From: HXMU1420-13 sp965228545
GTDB lineage: Bacteria; Bacteroidota; Rhodothermia; Balneolales; Balneolaceae
Length of the DNA: 64,000 nt
Reading direction: 5' to 3'
Assembly (NCBI GenBank): GCA_965228545.1
Contig: OZ245822.1
Coordinates: 1,178,001 to 1,242,000, forward strand
Part shown: positions 53,901 through 62,414 of the stretch, piece by piece
How positions within the stretch are numbered: the stretch's first letter is position 1
Layout: the number at the start of each line of letters is the position of its first letter
The notes under the pieces: model-generated
The model's database searches: none
What the model was told of the DNA's origin: nothing
What the model saw: only the letters and a program-made list of their open reading frames with translations
Translations under genes and position numbers: made by a program

Positions 53901-56900
53901 AGAACTATTTCGTTTCGGGTAAATGATGGAGACAATAACAGTAACACACAGACAAGAGATATTAGTGTAACGGCCACCAATTCTCCCCCCGTGTTATCTA
54001 ACATTGAAGCAGGTGATCTTGCCTATCCTGATTCCGAAATCGAAATCACGAATACCATTGAAGTTACCGACCCCGATGATACTACCATCGATAGCGCCTT
54101 AGTGTTAATTACCGGTAATTTCGAGTCCACCGAAGATTCCCTTATTTACTCTACACTCTTTGGAATTACAGGAAGCTATGATGAAACCACCGGAAAACTG
54201 GTTCTAAGTGGTACATCTTCATTTACAGACTATCAAACCGCGCTACGTTCTGTGAAATACAAGAATTTTGGAACTGTGCCAACCGGCCCTGAACGTGAAA
54301 TTAGTTTCCTAGCCTACGATGATGAAGGCGCCGAAAGCGACACGCTAAAACGTACGCTGGAAGTAAACCCAATTGAATCAATCTCAGGGTTAACCGTTTG
54401 GCTGAGATCGGATGTTGGCGTTACCACCAGTGGCAGTGAAGTAACAACATGGGCAGATCAGAGCGGAAACGGCTACGATTATACCGGAGTTGCTGATGCG
54501 GGCACCCGCCCCACTTTTGTATCCAGTTCGGCTGCCTTAGGAGGACAACCAGCCATCGAGTTTGCCGGTAATGGCGATCATTTCGAAGATTCTGATGGAG
54601 ATACTGACTATTTAAATGGATTAACCGAATTTACTCTTTTTCTGGTATATAAATCGGATGCCACCAACACCGATCGTGGCCTTTGGATAGCGGATACCCC
54701 AAGCGGTGCTGATGAAATTTTTACTATTCGATACGATGCATCGGGTGCCAATACGGGTGGATCGTTTACGAACGCGGTAAAAACAGGAATTCTCGGTAAT
54801 TCAGCGGCAAACCAACTAGAGAGTTTCTCTGATATTCAAACAACCAATGCCCAAATAACAAGTTTACATTGGGATAGTGGCGTTACTTACGACCTATATG
54901 TTGATGGGATTTTGAATAACCCTGCTGCCGCCGGAGCACCACCAACAGGAACGATTTCTTCTGCTACAACTGCTATTGTTGGAAAAGGAGGTAAAGATGA
55001 TCCAAGTGGAGCGAATCAAAGTTGGGACGGTTTAATTGCTGAAGTTATTCTTTACGGCAGATACTTAGGCGACACCGAACGTGAAAGTGTGGAAGATTAT
55101 CTTTCTCAAAAATACAGTTCTGCCATTCGTAAAATTACACCGGCTACTGGTGGCGAAGCAATATCGGCAGACGATGCAAATACAACATACACCTCGTTAA
55201 GTGGTCCAACAATTCAAGAAGGTCAAGCCGGAGAACTAACCAATAGTGGAACCATAGTTCTTACTGCCCCTTCCGGATATGAATGGAATACGGGAGTAAG
55301 CCCGAGCCTTTCGGTTTCACCAGTGTACGGTGGTTCAACCTCCTTAACTGCATCGTTTACAAGTATCACCACCGATAAAGCAACGTTTACAATTACAGCA
55401 GAATCTTCAACAAATCCGGCACAAATAGAGTTTAGCGGTTTAGAAATTCGCCCAACTTCTGGGGTTATTCCAAACACCGGAAATATCACCAATACCGGAA
55501 CAACCGGCCAAGGTGGGGGGACCAATTACGGAACCTTAACGATGGTGCCCGGTGCAAGCGACTCGCTAAGTTTTGTTCAACAACCAACCATCACAAATGT
55601 TGATTCGGTGATTACTCCATCGGTGCGTGTTCAATTGGTAGATCAATTTGGCAACAGTGTAAAATCTTCAGGGGTGAGTGTTGCAATTTCAAAAGTATCT
55701 GGAGCCGGAGCACTTACGGGAACTAGTCCGGTTTCAACTAATGTGTTAGGAATCGCAGAATTTGATGATCTGGTACTCGATGATGTAGGCAATTACACCT
55801 TAGAAGCCACCAGCCTGGGATTATCCCCCGATACAAGTGCCACCTTTGAGATTGTAAATGCAGGAACTCTTACAGGTTTTACAGTAAAACGATTTCCATC
55901 AGGAAACATCAGTGCAAAACAAGCCGGACAAACGTTTAACATTGTTCTTACAGCTATAGATGGTACCGGCACAACAGTCACCACCTTTAATGGTACCGTT
56001 TCGATAACATCTAGCTGTACCATGGGAACCGGACAGGGAACCACAGCAAATTTTTCATCCGGAGTTCTATCCTCCCACACAGTTAGTATAACCAGTGTTG
56101 GAAATTGCACCATTACTGCTACAAATTCTGCCGGTAGCCAAAATGGAGTAAGTAATACCTTTACCGTTAGCCCCGGAACTTCAAGTGCGGCTACAACTAC
56201 CATATCGGCCTCACCCAAAATAATTCTCAATAACGGAACCAGTACTTCAACCATTACTGTACAGCTAAAAGATGCATTTGGAAATAACCTAACAAGCAGT
56301 GGAAAAACTGTTGGCTTAAGCACCACAGCGGGTAGTTTAAGTGTTGTTACCGATAACGGAAATGGAACCTTTACTGCTACTTTAACATCTTCAACCAGCG
56401 TGGAAACTGCAACTATTACCGGAACTTTGGGTCCCGATGCTATCACTGATGATGCTAACGTAGATTTCGCTGCCTTTACTCATATTTGGACGAGTCAGCT
56501 TGGCTCCCCTTCTACGGCTTCTGATTGGGATGACACTGGGAACTGGAATGTAGGCACACTGCCAATTTCATCCTCTGTAGTGTTGATTCCGCTCGATCCG
56601 GCTGATGGTAATGAATTCCCTGTTGTTGATGTAACCAATACAACCATTGCAGAACTGGCCTTCGAGACCGATGCTGAACTAAGCGTGAGTGGGAGCATTA
56701 ACTTTGTGGTTACCGGCGATATTACCGGAGAAGGTGATATCCTTGGCTCCAACAACGACAGTCTCACCATTGGAGGAAATTTAGATGTGGCCGACATCAC
56801 TTTAGGAAACGTAATCCTAGATGGTTCAAGCGAACAGGAAATTGTGAGCCCTAACAGTTTCGTAAATTTGGAAATCGACAATCCAACAACTGTAAACATC

Positions 56901-58481
56901 TCAGAAAATTTAACCGTAACCGGCACCTTAACGCTTACCGATGGCGACTTACTTATTCCAAGTGGCGTTAATTTAATATCTACGGATCAGTCTTACGGTT
57001 CGGGTGAGCTTCGATTCCAGCGAAAAATTACGGGTAGCAGAGGCTGGCGTATGATTTCTTCTCCCGTTTCCTCAACTTATGGTGATTTCCTTGACGGCAT
57101 GGTTACTCAAGGATATTCCGGGGCATTTTACAGCACAGGTTCCAATCCGGGTGATACTTTACAACCCAATATTCTCACTTACCTTGAGGATTATCCGGGT
57201 ACCGACAATCAACGATACCGTGCCCCAACAAGTTCGGCACAGTCGTTAACCGAAGGACAGGGAATTTGGGCCTTTTTCTTTGGTGATATTGCAGCTGATA
57301 GCCGCTATAACGATCCACTGCCTGACACTCTAGATGTAAAAGGACAAGAGTTTAATGGAAACGGAACCGAGGTAGATTTTGGCGTAACCTACACCACCGC
57401 AGCCGATTCGGGCTGGAATTTTGTGGGTAATCCATTCGGTGCAACCATCAACTGGAATGATGCCAGTAATTGGACTAAAACAAATATTGAATCTACCATT
57501 TATATCTGGGATCCATCAGCCAATAGTGGGAACGGTGAGTATTTAACATGGAATGGAACAACCGGAACATTGGGAAGTGGACGCATTGCTCCTTTCCAAG
57601 GATTCTGGGTAAAAGCCAACGCATCTTCCCCTTCGCTTAAAGTTAAATTAGACGCCAAAACTACAGGTGGGAATTTCCTTAGAAAAGAAATTCGATCTTC
57701 GGAACCGGTAATAGAATTGGAAGCTCAGCTTAATGGCCTGAGCAAACGAACCAATATCATGTTTAGTGATGAGGGAAGCCGACAACGGGACTCTAAAGAC
57801 GGTTTGCGGCTAGTTCCGTTTTCAACCAATCATGTTGAATTTTATTCACTATTGAATGATCGAACTCAGCTTGCGATCAATAATCAGCCACTGGATTTCC
57901 AAAACAGAATTGAAATACCACTAATTGTACGAGCATTTACAGATGGAAATCCTGAATCCGGAACTTTTATCATTCGAAAAAACTCGATGCGTAATATACC
58001 GGCTGATTGGAAAATACTATTACTCGATCATCAAACCGGCGCAACTATCGATCTGACCAACGAAAACGAATATGTGGTTTTCCATTCAACCAACAGCAAA
58101 CTAATTGCCAATAAATCGCCGTTAAGTCCTGATTTTAAGTTCAAAGTAAAAGAGAATACCGCAACTGCCCGGTTTACCCTTCGCATAACCACCGAAGAAA
58201 TTGAATCCCAAATTCCCGATGATTTCTATCTTGAGCAAAATTATCCTAATCCGTTCAATCCATCAACTACCATTCAATATGGATTGGTTGCGCCTTCTCG
58301 TGTAAAGCTTGAAGTTTTTGATGTGATAGGCCGAAAAATTCAGACTTTGGTAAATCAAGAACAATTTGAGGGTAATTATTCGGTTACTTTTGACGCCGGC
58401 AATCTTGCCTCTGGGGTGTATATCTATCGTATTACTACTAATCAAGGGGTGCGCACTAAAAGACTTACGTTGATTAAATAG
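50910..58481 (+). CDS. Giant modular T9SS surface protein 1 (DUF2341, LamG-like, cadherin-like repeats)
   Basis: 2523 aa from ATG 50910; a GTG directly before it is also possible. The signal ends near residue 38 (LPVELFAQ). Order of modules: DUF2341-like (about 45-130; TDFPVLISL, YIYFGNSS), LamG/concanavalin-like (about 150-345; WIDEVRVSN), cadherin-like repeat (about 357-490). Next come LamG-like (500-750) and three more cadherin-like repeats (from about 758, 891 and 1026), each with ESA-I-I---Y-S-EDVL and A-YQ-AL-SV-Y-N signatures. Then LamG-like (1155-1400), a beta domain (1408-1545), Ig/Big-1-like modules (1551-1855; VQLVDQFGNSVKSSG, VQLKDAFGNNLTSSG), a block shared with the next protein (about 1990-2430), and a type-A T9SS sorting signal (2440-2523). 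Probably an adhesin or matrix protein; no enzyme site seen. Confidence 0.88.
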   Translation: MQEILNAFNKAIFINPSNRIVRYLFVLFLLVLPVELFAQLAGFEYRKKFTVDNTLVSGSTDLTDFPVLISLTDSDLATVANAGFVTNSNGYDIAFTSSDGSTQLDHELEEYTASTGEILVWVRFPTLSATSDTDFYIYFGNSSITTDQSTSSTWNSNYQLVLHMDGLSDATANANNATNNGTTSTTGKLGNARDFSAAGSDFLSIADDATLDITQDLTISAWVNADNFGTTPDLVTKGDWDESYATWVRANNTLRLADDGTTIVTSSGTISSSTTAYVTFTNSASGSAIYINGAASGTGSAGTFTNNNNPLTISSSAYPINGWIDEVRVSNTPHTADWIATEYNNQNSPGTFYSESNEPPVLSTIEATPLNIVAGGAATIITETIALSTPFADSIESATIQITTNYDSSEDVLAFTDTGLISGSWASGSGILTLSGRASVADYQAALRSVTYQNTDGSSPDLSSRTVSFSVDDVFYTSNTETRDIYVTQVYSDLSTDIANVVFHYDAQDVDGDLDTGDQPADGSTVSLWGDRSNEANSNPDDIEALAPSGDEPTFDSDYFGERGGLFFDYNSGDNGDNFQMQDSATVNTSTFNEKSFAVVFRTGDDVSGLQIIYEQGAGSNGYQISIKDGNLYAYAWSTNGSWTDGDDISIDLGSVETNESYIVIANHDQSRTAWEAKVNDGAIVLDPNTAGTMNSHGGDPTIGEEDGTNDPVTFASNPSTTNNFNGYIGELVSWNTALSAGQIAGIYTYLCDKWCNEAPVLSAIEGTDLDFTEGDSPTVITSSIVIADSDNTQLDSAKVVISANYVSTEDVLDFSDTGSITGSWDSSTGTITLVGTTSIANYQTALRSVTFENTNTVNPSTNVRQIDFYVYDWDDSSNVVSRDVNIIAVNSTPSLSGVTGSVVAYTEGDGTTTIPTSVTITDVDDTNIESATITVSNNYFNGEDVLSFVDTGSITSSFDEITGVLTLTGTASLADYETALENILYENTSSDPIELTRTISFRVNDGDNNSNTQTRDISVTATNSPPVLSNIEAGDLAYPDSEIEITNTIEVTDPDDTTIDSALVLITGNFESTEDSLIYSTLFGITGSYDETTGKLVLSGTSSFTDYQTALRSVKYKNFGTVPTGPEREISFLAYDDEGAESDTLKRTLEVNPIESISGLTVWLRSDVGVTTSGSEVTTWADQSGNGYDYTGVADAGTRPTFVSSSAALGGQPAIEFAGNGDHFEDSDGDTDYLNGLTEFTLFLVYKSDATNTDRGLWIADTPSGADEIFTIRYDASGANTGGSFTNAVKTGILGNSAANQLESFSDIQTTNAQITSLHWDSGVTYDLYVDGILNNPAAAGAPPTGTISSATTAIVGKGGKDDPSGANQSWDGLIAEVILYGRYLGDTERESVEDYLSQKYSSAIRKITPATGGEAISADDANTTYTSLSGPTIQEGQAGELTNSGTIVLTAPSGYEWNTGVSPSLSVSPVYGGSTSLTASFTSITTDKATFTITAESSTNPAQIEFSGLEIRPTSGVIPNTGNITNTGTTGQGGGTNYGTLTMVPGASDSLSFVQQPTITNVDSVITPSVRVQLVDQFGNSVKSSGVSVAISKVSGAGALTGTSPVSTNVLGIAEFDDLVLDDVGNYTLEATSLGLSPDTSATFEIVNAGTLTGFTVKRFPSGNISAKQAGQTFNIVLTAIDGTGTTVTTFNGTVSITSSCTMGTGQGTTANFSSGVLSSHTVSITSVGNCTITATNSAGSQNGVSNTFTVSPGTSSAATTTISASPKIILNNGTSTSTITVQLKDAFGNNLTSSGKTVGLSTTAGSLSVVTDNGNGTFTATLTSSTSVETATITGTLGPDAITDDANVDFAAFTHIWTSQLGSPSTASDWDDTGNWNVGTLPISSSVVLIPLDPADGNEFPVVDVTNTTIAELAFETDAELSVSGSINFVVTGDITGEGDILGSNNDSLTIGGNLDVADITLGNVILDGSSEQEIVSPNSFVNLEIDNPTTVNISENLTVTGTLTLTDGDLLIPSGVNLISTDQSYGSGELRFQRKITGSRGWRMISSPVSSTYGDFLDGMVTQGYSGAFYSTGSNPGDTLQPNILTYLEDYPGTDNQRYRAPTSSAQSLTEGQGIWAFFFGDIAADSRYNDPLPDTLDVKGQEFNGNGTEVDFGVTYTTAADSGWNFVGNPFGATINWNDASNWTKTNIESTIYIWDPSANSGNGEYLTWNGTTGTLGSGRIAPFQGFWVKANASSPSLKVKLDAKTTGGNFLRKEIRSSEPVIELEAQLNGLSKRTNIMFSDEGSRQRDSKDGLRLVPFSTNHVEFYSLLNDRTQLAINNQPLDFQNRIEIPLIVRAFTDGNPESGTFIIRKNSMRNIPADWKILLLDHQTGATIDLTNENEYVVFHSTNSKLIANKSPLSPDFKFKVKENTATARFTLRITTEEIESQIPDDFYLEQNYPNPFNPSTTIQYGLVAPSRVKLEVFDVIGRKIQTLVNQEQFEGNYSVTFDAGNLASGVYIYRITTNQGVRTKRLTLIK

Positions 58482-58727
58482 ATGCAAGGCTGGTTAGATA
58501 ATAGTTTTTATCAAAGTGAAAGCGTTTGTTAGTAATCTTTAAAACATTGATAGCTTTTCTCAAACGAATATTTATAGAACTCAGCTCGCTTCCATTCTGT
58601 ATTAAAGAGGTTTAATAATAGTTAAACTTATCTAAATCTGTTCACTAGCTAATAAATCAGCAATGTATTGGCTATTTTATATTCGTTTCTTAAAAATTCT
58701 ACATTATAAAATTTCAAGTAAGTCAAG

Positions 58728-61700
58728 TTGAGTAAAAACAGTAATTTTATTTTATTATTTCTCATTTGTGTAATACACTTGTTTATCACATTTGCGGGAA
58801 ATGTATTTGCTCAAACTTGGACAGGATCAAATGGTACCGATTGGAACGATGCAGGAAACTGGTCGGGGGGCGTTCCATCAGCCGGAGCCACTGTTTCTAT
58901 TCCAAATAGAACAAATAAGCCAATAATAAATACAACTGTAAACATTGCTTCCTTAACCATAGGTAACTGGAGTAACACTACCCCATTAACGATTATCCCC
59001 GGAGGTGACCTTCAAATTACAAATTCGCTTACCTTTCGTGGCGGTGGTCAACTTCACATAGATGGTGGTGATGTATACCTTTCCGGTAGCTCATTTAGCG
59101 CAAGCTATAGCGCAACCTCATTTATTGAAATGACCTCGGGCAGTTTTACGAGTGATGCGAACATGAACATCACAAACGGCAATAATTCAACCCAGCCCGG
59201 ATTTGTTGCAGGAAGCGGTGCGGCAATCTTTAACGGAACACTTACAATTGCGAACTCAAAACAGTTTAATGTTGAAGATGCCGATTCCGTTTATGTAGGG
59301 GGTACTTTTACGGTAAATGGCACTTATAACGGTGATGATGGAAAAACAGTAATTGATGCCTCTACAACTGTTGGAAGCGGTGGCACCATTAATCTTGATG
59401 ATGGAATTCTGAGATTTAATGCCAGCGTTTTCATTGGTAATAATGGAACCGCAAATTTTGGAAGTGGCACAGTTTTCTTCGAAGACGATGTAGATGTAGC
59501 CAGCAGTGGATTTATGAATGTGGAAGATGCAACTGTTAATGTAATTGGCAATGCTGATTTCTCTAACAATGGAAATTTAACTGTGGCTTCTGGAACCATC
59601 AATGTTGGTGGTGATGCCTCAATTTCTAGCGGTGGATCGATAGAACTTGGCGGGGGTAATTTAAATTTAGAAGGTGATTTTTCAGTAACCGGTGGGAGTA
59701 CTTTTGAAGCTGATTCCAGTACTGTAACATTCAGTGGCGATTCAACGCAAACCGTTACTGCTAGCACTGATATTACATTTTATAATGTAAACGTGGACTC
59801 TGGAGCCGTTTTTAATACCGATGGTGGGTCGCAAAATACAATTACTATCGAAGGAGACCTTGTTGTAGACGAAGATGGTGGCGTTGAAGTTCAAGATGAC
59901 GATCAGCTTGATGTACAAGGCGAAGTAACGGGAGGTGGTGCAGATAATGTGAATAGCCCTTCTCCTTTCGCTGTATCTGCTGTAGCAACAAATTCAACTA
60001 CAATAGTCATCACTTTCAATAAAGCGATGGAAGAAAGTGCAGTCGAAAATACATCCAATTATAGTATTGCCAGAGTAAACAATCCTGGTTCAACACTTTC
60101 GGTAAGCTCAGCCGTACTCAATACCGTAGGCGACAATAAACAGGTAACGTTAACGGTATCAACAATCACCGACGATGTACAATATGAAATAACGATGAAC
60201 CCAAGTGGTACTATTGAAAGCGTTGATGGTGGTGAATTATCAACAAATCATAAAAAACGTTTTACCAAAATCGGGCCTATAGTTTTCTACAGCCTAACTT
60301 CTGGTAATTGGTCAACGAACAGTACTTGGTCACGAACAGGCCATTCGGGCTCTGCAGCTACATCAAATCCCAACTCAGTAACAAATGCAACTATAATAAT
60401 TGGCGACGGTGATGTTGTTACTATCTCGAATACCGTGTCAATTTCGAATCAGGCCTCAGTTCAAGTTACTTCTGGCTCTAAATTAACTGTAGGAACAGGC
60501 GGAACTCTGACTACGAGTACCAAAACGATAACCGGTGCCGGCACTTTTGAAGTAACAAACGGGACACTTCAAATTGGCTCTCCATCCGGAATCAGCTCTT
60601 CCGGTTCTTCAGGCAATATCCGAACTAGCTCACGCATTTTTGGTAGTACAGGAAGCTATACCTACAACGGCAATGCTGCACAGATTACAGGCTCAGGACT
60701 TCCTTCAACCGTTGCTAACCTCCTGATTAATAATAGTTCTAATGTCACAATCGATGCCGATCTTACCGTTACAGGTACACTTACCCTTACTAATGGTTCA
60801 TTAATAGTAGAATCCGGTAATAATCTGATCGCAAACACTAAATCAATAACATCGGGCGATCTTGTATTACGCCATAATATTACAGGTTCGAATGGCTGGA
60901 GACTACTTTCATCACCAATAAGTACTGATTACGACGATTTTCTGGACGGCATTGTAACACAAGGATATGCTGGAGCATACTACAGTACAGGGGCAAACCC
61001 AGGCGATACTTTGCAACCTAATGTTCTCTACTATGATGAAACCTATCCCGGAACCGATAACCAACGATGGAGAGCCCCTACCAATGCAAGTACGTCACTA
61101 TCCGCAGGTCGCGGTTTATTCACCTATATTTTTGGCGATATTGATTCAGACCCAAATTACAACGACATCCTACCATTTCCGATAACGCTTGAAGTACAAG
61201 GCAACGAATTTGCAGGCCCAGTCGATTTTGATGTGACTTACACGACTTCTGCTGATTCGGGTTGGAACTTGGTTGGTAACCCCTATGCTGCAACTATTGA
61301 TTGGGACAACTCAAGTAACTGGACTAAAACCAACATAGATGGGACAATTTATTTTTGGGACTACGATCAAGATCAATTCATGACCTGGAATGGGACAACC
61401 GGCGATTTAGGAAGTGGTCTAATTGCCCCCTTTCAAGGCTTTTGGGTAAAAGCAAATGGCTCGAGTCCTACTCTAATTGTGGATGAAGATGCTAAGACAA
61501 CCGGTGGTACTTTTGTCGGAAAAATATCAAATAAAGTGCATGCTCACCCATCATTTAGTATTCGGGCTGTAAACGAGCAAAAGGAAGCAGTTACACATTT
61601 CATGTTTTCTAACAATGCTCGAATGGGCAAAGATGTTTTTGATGGCTACCGATTGCAACCATTCTCCGCATTGAAAAAGTATCTTAATATTTCATCGGTA

Positions 61701-62330
61701 AGTAGTTCTGGCGAACAGTTTGCAATCAATAATTTACCGCGAAATTTCGGGATTCCGATAGAGATACCAATCACTCTCGTGGTTTATGACAAAGAAGAAT
61801 TGATTGAGGATAATTTATATTTCAAATTCGAAAAACTGGATAACATCCCATCCGAATGGACCATATTGTTGATTGATACACATACCGGTAAACAAATAAA
61901 TATTCGACAGCAGCCAACCTATATTTTCACTCATCAGGGCACCCGTTTAAAACAAAAAGCTATCTCTGAATTAAGTCCTCGCCCAAAATTGATGCCAAAA
62001 GTAAATCCTAGCAGTACTCGATTTAAATTACTAATTGATCCGGGTGAGGATGCCATCGACATTCCGCACGAGTTTACATTAAGCCAAAACTACCCCAACC
62101 CATTCAATCCGGAAACGAAAATCGATTTTTCTCTGCCTATACAAGGCCCCGTTCAACTCATTGTATTCGATTTACTTGGAAGACCGATAGCTACCCTTGC
62201 CAATGCTGAGTTTAATGCCGGTAAACATACTATACAATGGGATGCAAATAATGCAGCCACCGGCGTATATATTTATAGGTTAGTAACACAACAAGGCGTG
62301 TTTACAAAAAAAATGACATTGATTAAATGA
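58728..62330 (+). CDS. Large T9SS surface protein 2 (beta-solenoid, SbsA-like Ig, shared C-terminal block)
   Basis: 1200 aa starting at TTG 58728; no ATG precedes the signal peptide (1-29, ending NVFAQ). Residues about 30-400 are short Gly/Asn/Ser-rich beta repeats (DWNDAGNWSGGVP, then many G-GTINL-, GNLNLEG-like turns) that suggest a right-handed beta-solenoid. An Ig-like SbsA-type domain follows (about 415-520; IVITFNKAMEESAVENTSNYSI). From about 690 on it is clearly paralogous to protein 1: LTVTGTLTLTNGSLI, GWRLLSSPISTDYDDFLDGI, QGYAGAYYSTGANPGDTLQPN, and GWNLVGNPYAATIDW. It ends with a T9SS sorting signal (NYPNPFNPETK, KKMTLIK). Likely adhesin; no catalytic motif. Confidence 0.85.
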   Translation: MSKNSNFILLFLICVIHLFITFAGNVFAQTWTGSNGTDWNDAGNWSGGVPSAGATVSIPNRTNKPIINTTVNIASLTIGNWSNTTPLTIIPGGDLQITNSLTFRGGGQLHIDGGDVYLSGSSFSASYSATSFIEMTSGSFTSDANMNITNGNNSTQPGFVAGSGAAIFNGTLTIANSKQFNVEDADSVYVGGTFTVNGTYNGDDGKTVIDASTTVGSGGTINLDDGILRFNASVFIGNNGTANFGSGTVFFEDDVDVASSGFMNVEDATVNVIGNADFSNNGNLTVASGTINVGGDASISSGGSIELGGGNLNLEGDFSVTGGSTFEADSSTVTFSGDSTQTVTASTDITFYNVNVDSGAVFNTDGGSQNTITIEGDLVVDEDGGVEVQDDDQLDVQGEVTGGGADNVNSPSPFAVSAVATNSTTIVITFNKAMEESAVENTSNYSIARVNNPGSTLSVSSAVLNTVGDNKQVTLTVSTITDDVQYEITMNPSGTIESVDGGELSTNHKKRFTKIGPIVFYSLTSGNWSTNSTWSRTGHSGSAATSNPNSVTNATIIIGDGDVVTISNTVSISNQASVQVTSGSKLTVGTGGTLTTSTKTITGAGTFEVTNGTLQIGSPSGISSSGSSGNIRTSSRIFGSTGSYTYNGNAAQITGSGLPSTVANLLINNSSNVTIDADLTVTGTLTLTNGSLIVESGNNLIANTKSITSGDLVLRHNITGSNGWRLLSSPISTDYDDFLDGIVTQGYAGAYYSTGANPGDTLQPNVLYYDETYPGTDNQRWRAPTNASTSLSAGRGLFTYIFGDIDSDPNYNDILPFPITLEVQGNEFAGPVDFDVTYTTSADSGWNLVGNPYAATIDWDNSSNWTKTNIDGTIYFWDYDQDQFMTWNGTTGDLGSGLIAPFQGFWVKANGSSPTLIVDEDAKTTGGTFVGKISNKVHAHPSFSIRAVNEQKEAVTHFMFSNNARMGKDVFDGYRLQPFSALKKYLNISSVSSSGEQFAINNLPRNFGIPIEIPITLVVYDKEELIEDNLYFKFEKLDNIPSEWTILLIDTHTGKQINIRQQPTYIFTHQGTRLKQKAISELSPRPKLMPKVNPSSTRFKLLIDPGEDAIDIPHEFTLSQNYPNPFNPETKIDFSLPIQGPVQLIVFDLLGRPIATLANAEFNAGKHTIQWDANNAATGVYIYRLVTQQGVFTKKMTLIK

Positions 62331-62414
62331 TGAAGTGTTTTTTGTGTAATTAGAATGCACTAATTCGCATTATTCTATGCTTCAATTATCTATATTTGAA
62401 GCATATAGATAACT

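Noticed and set aside
55793..56926. Long minus-strand open frames opposite the giant surface protein
   Set aside because: They are antisense shadows of the low-complexity Thr/Ser/Gly-rich coding frame, giving Val/Pro-rich translations with no start context.
58514..58530. GTGAAAGCGTTTGTT upstream of surface protein 2, resembling a LacI-type operator
   Set aside because: Only the left half fits; the right-arm positions W, C and A are not met, so it is weaker than the two sites in the starch leader.
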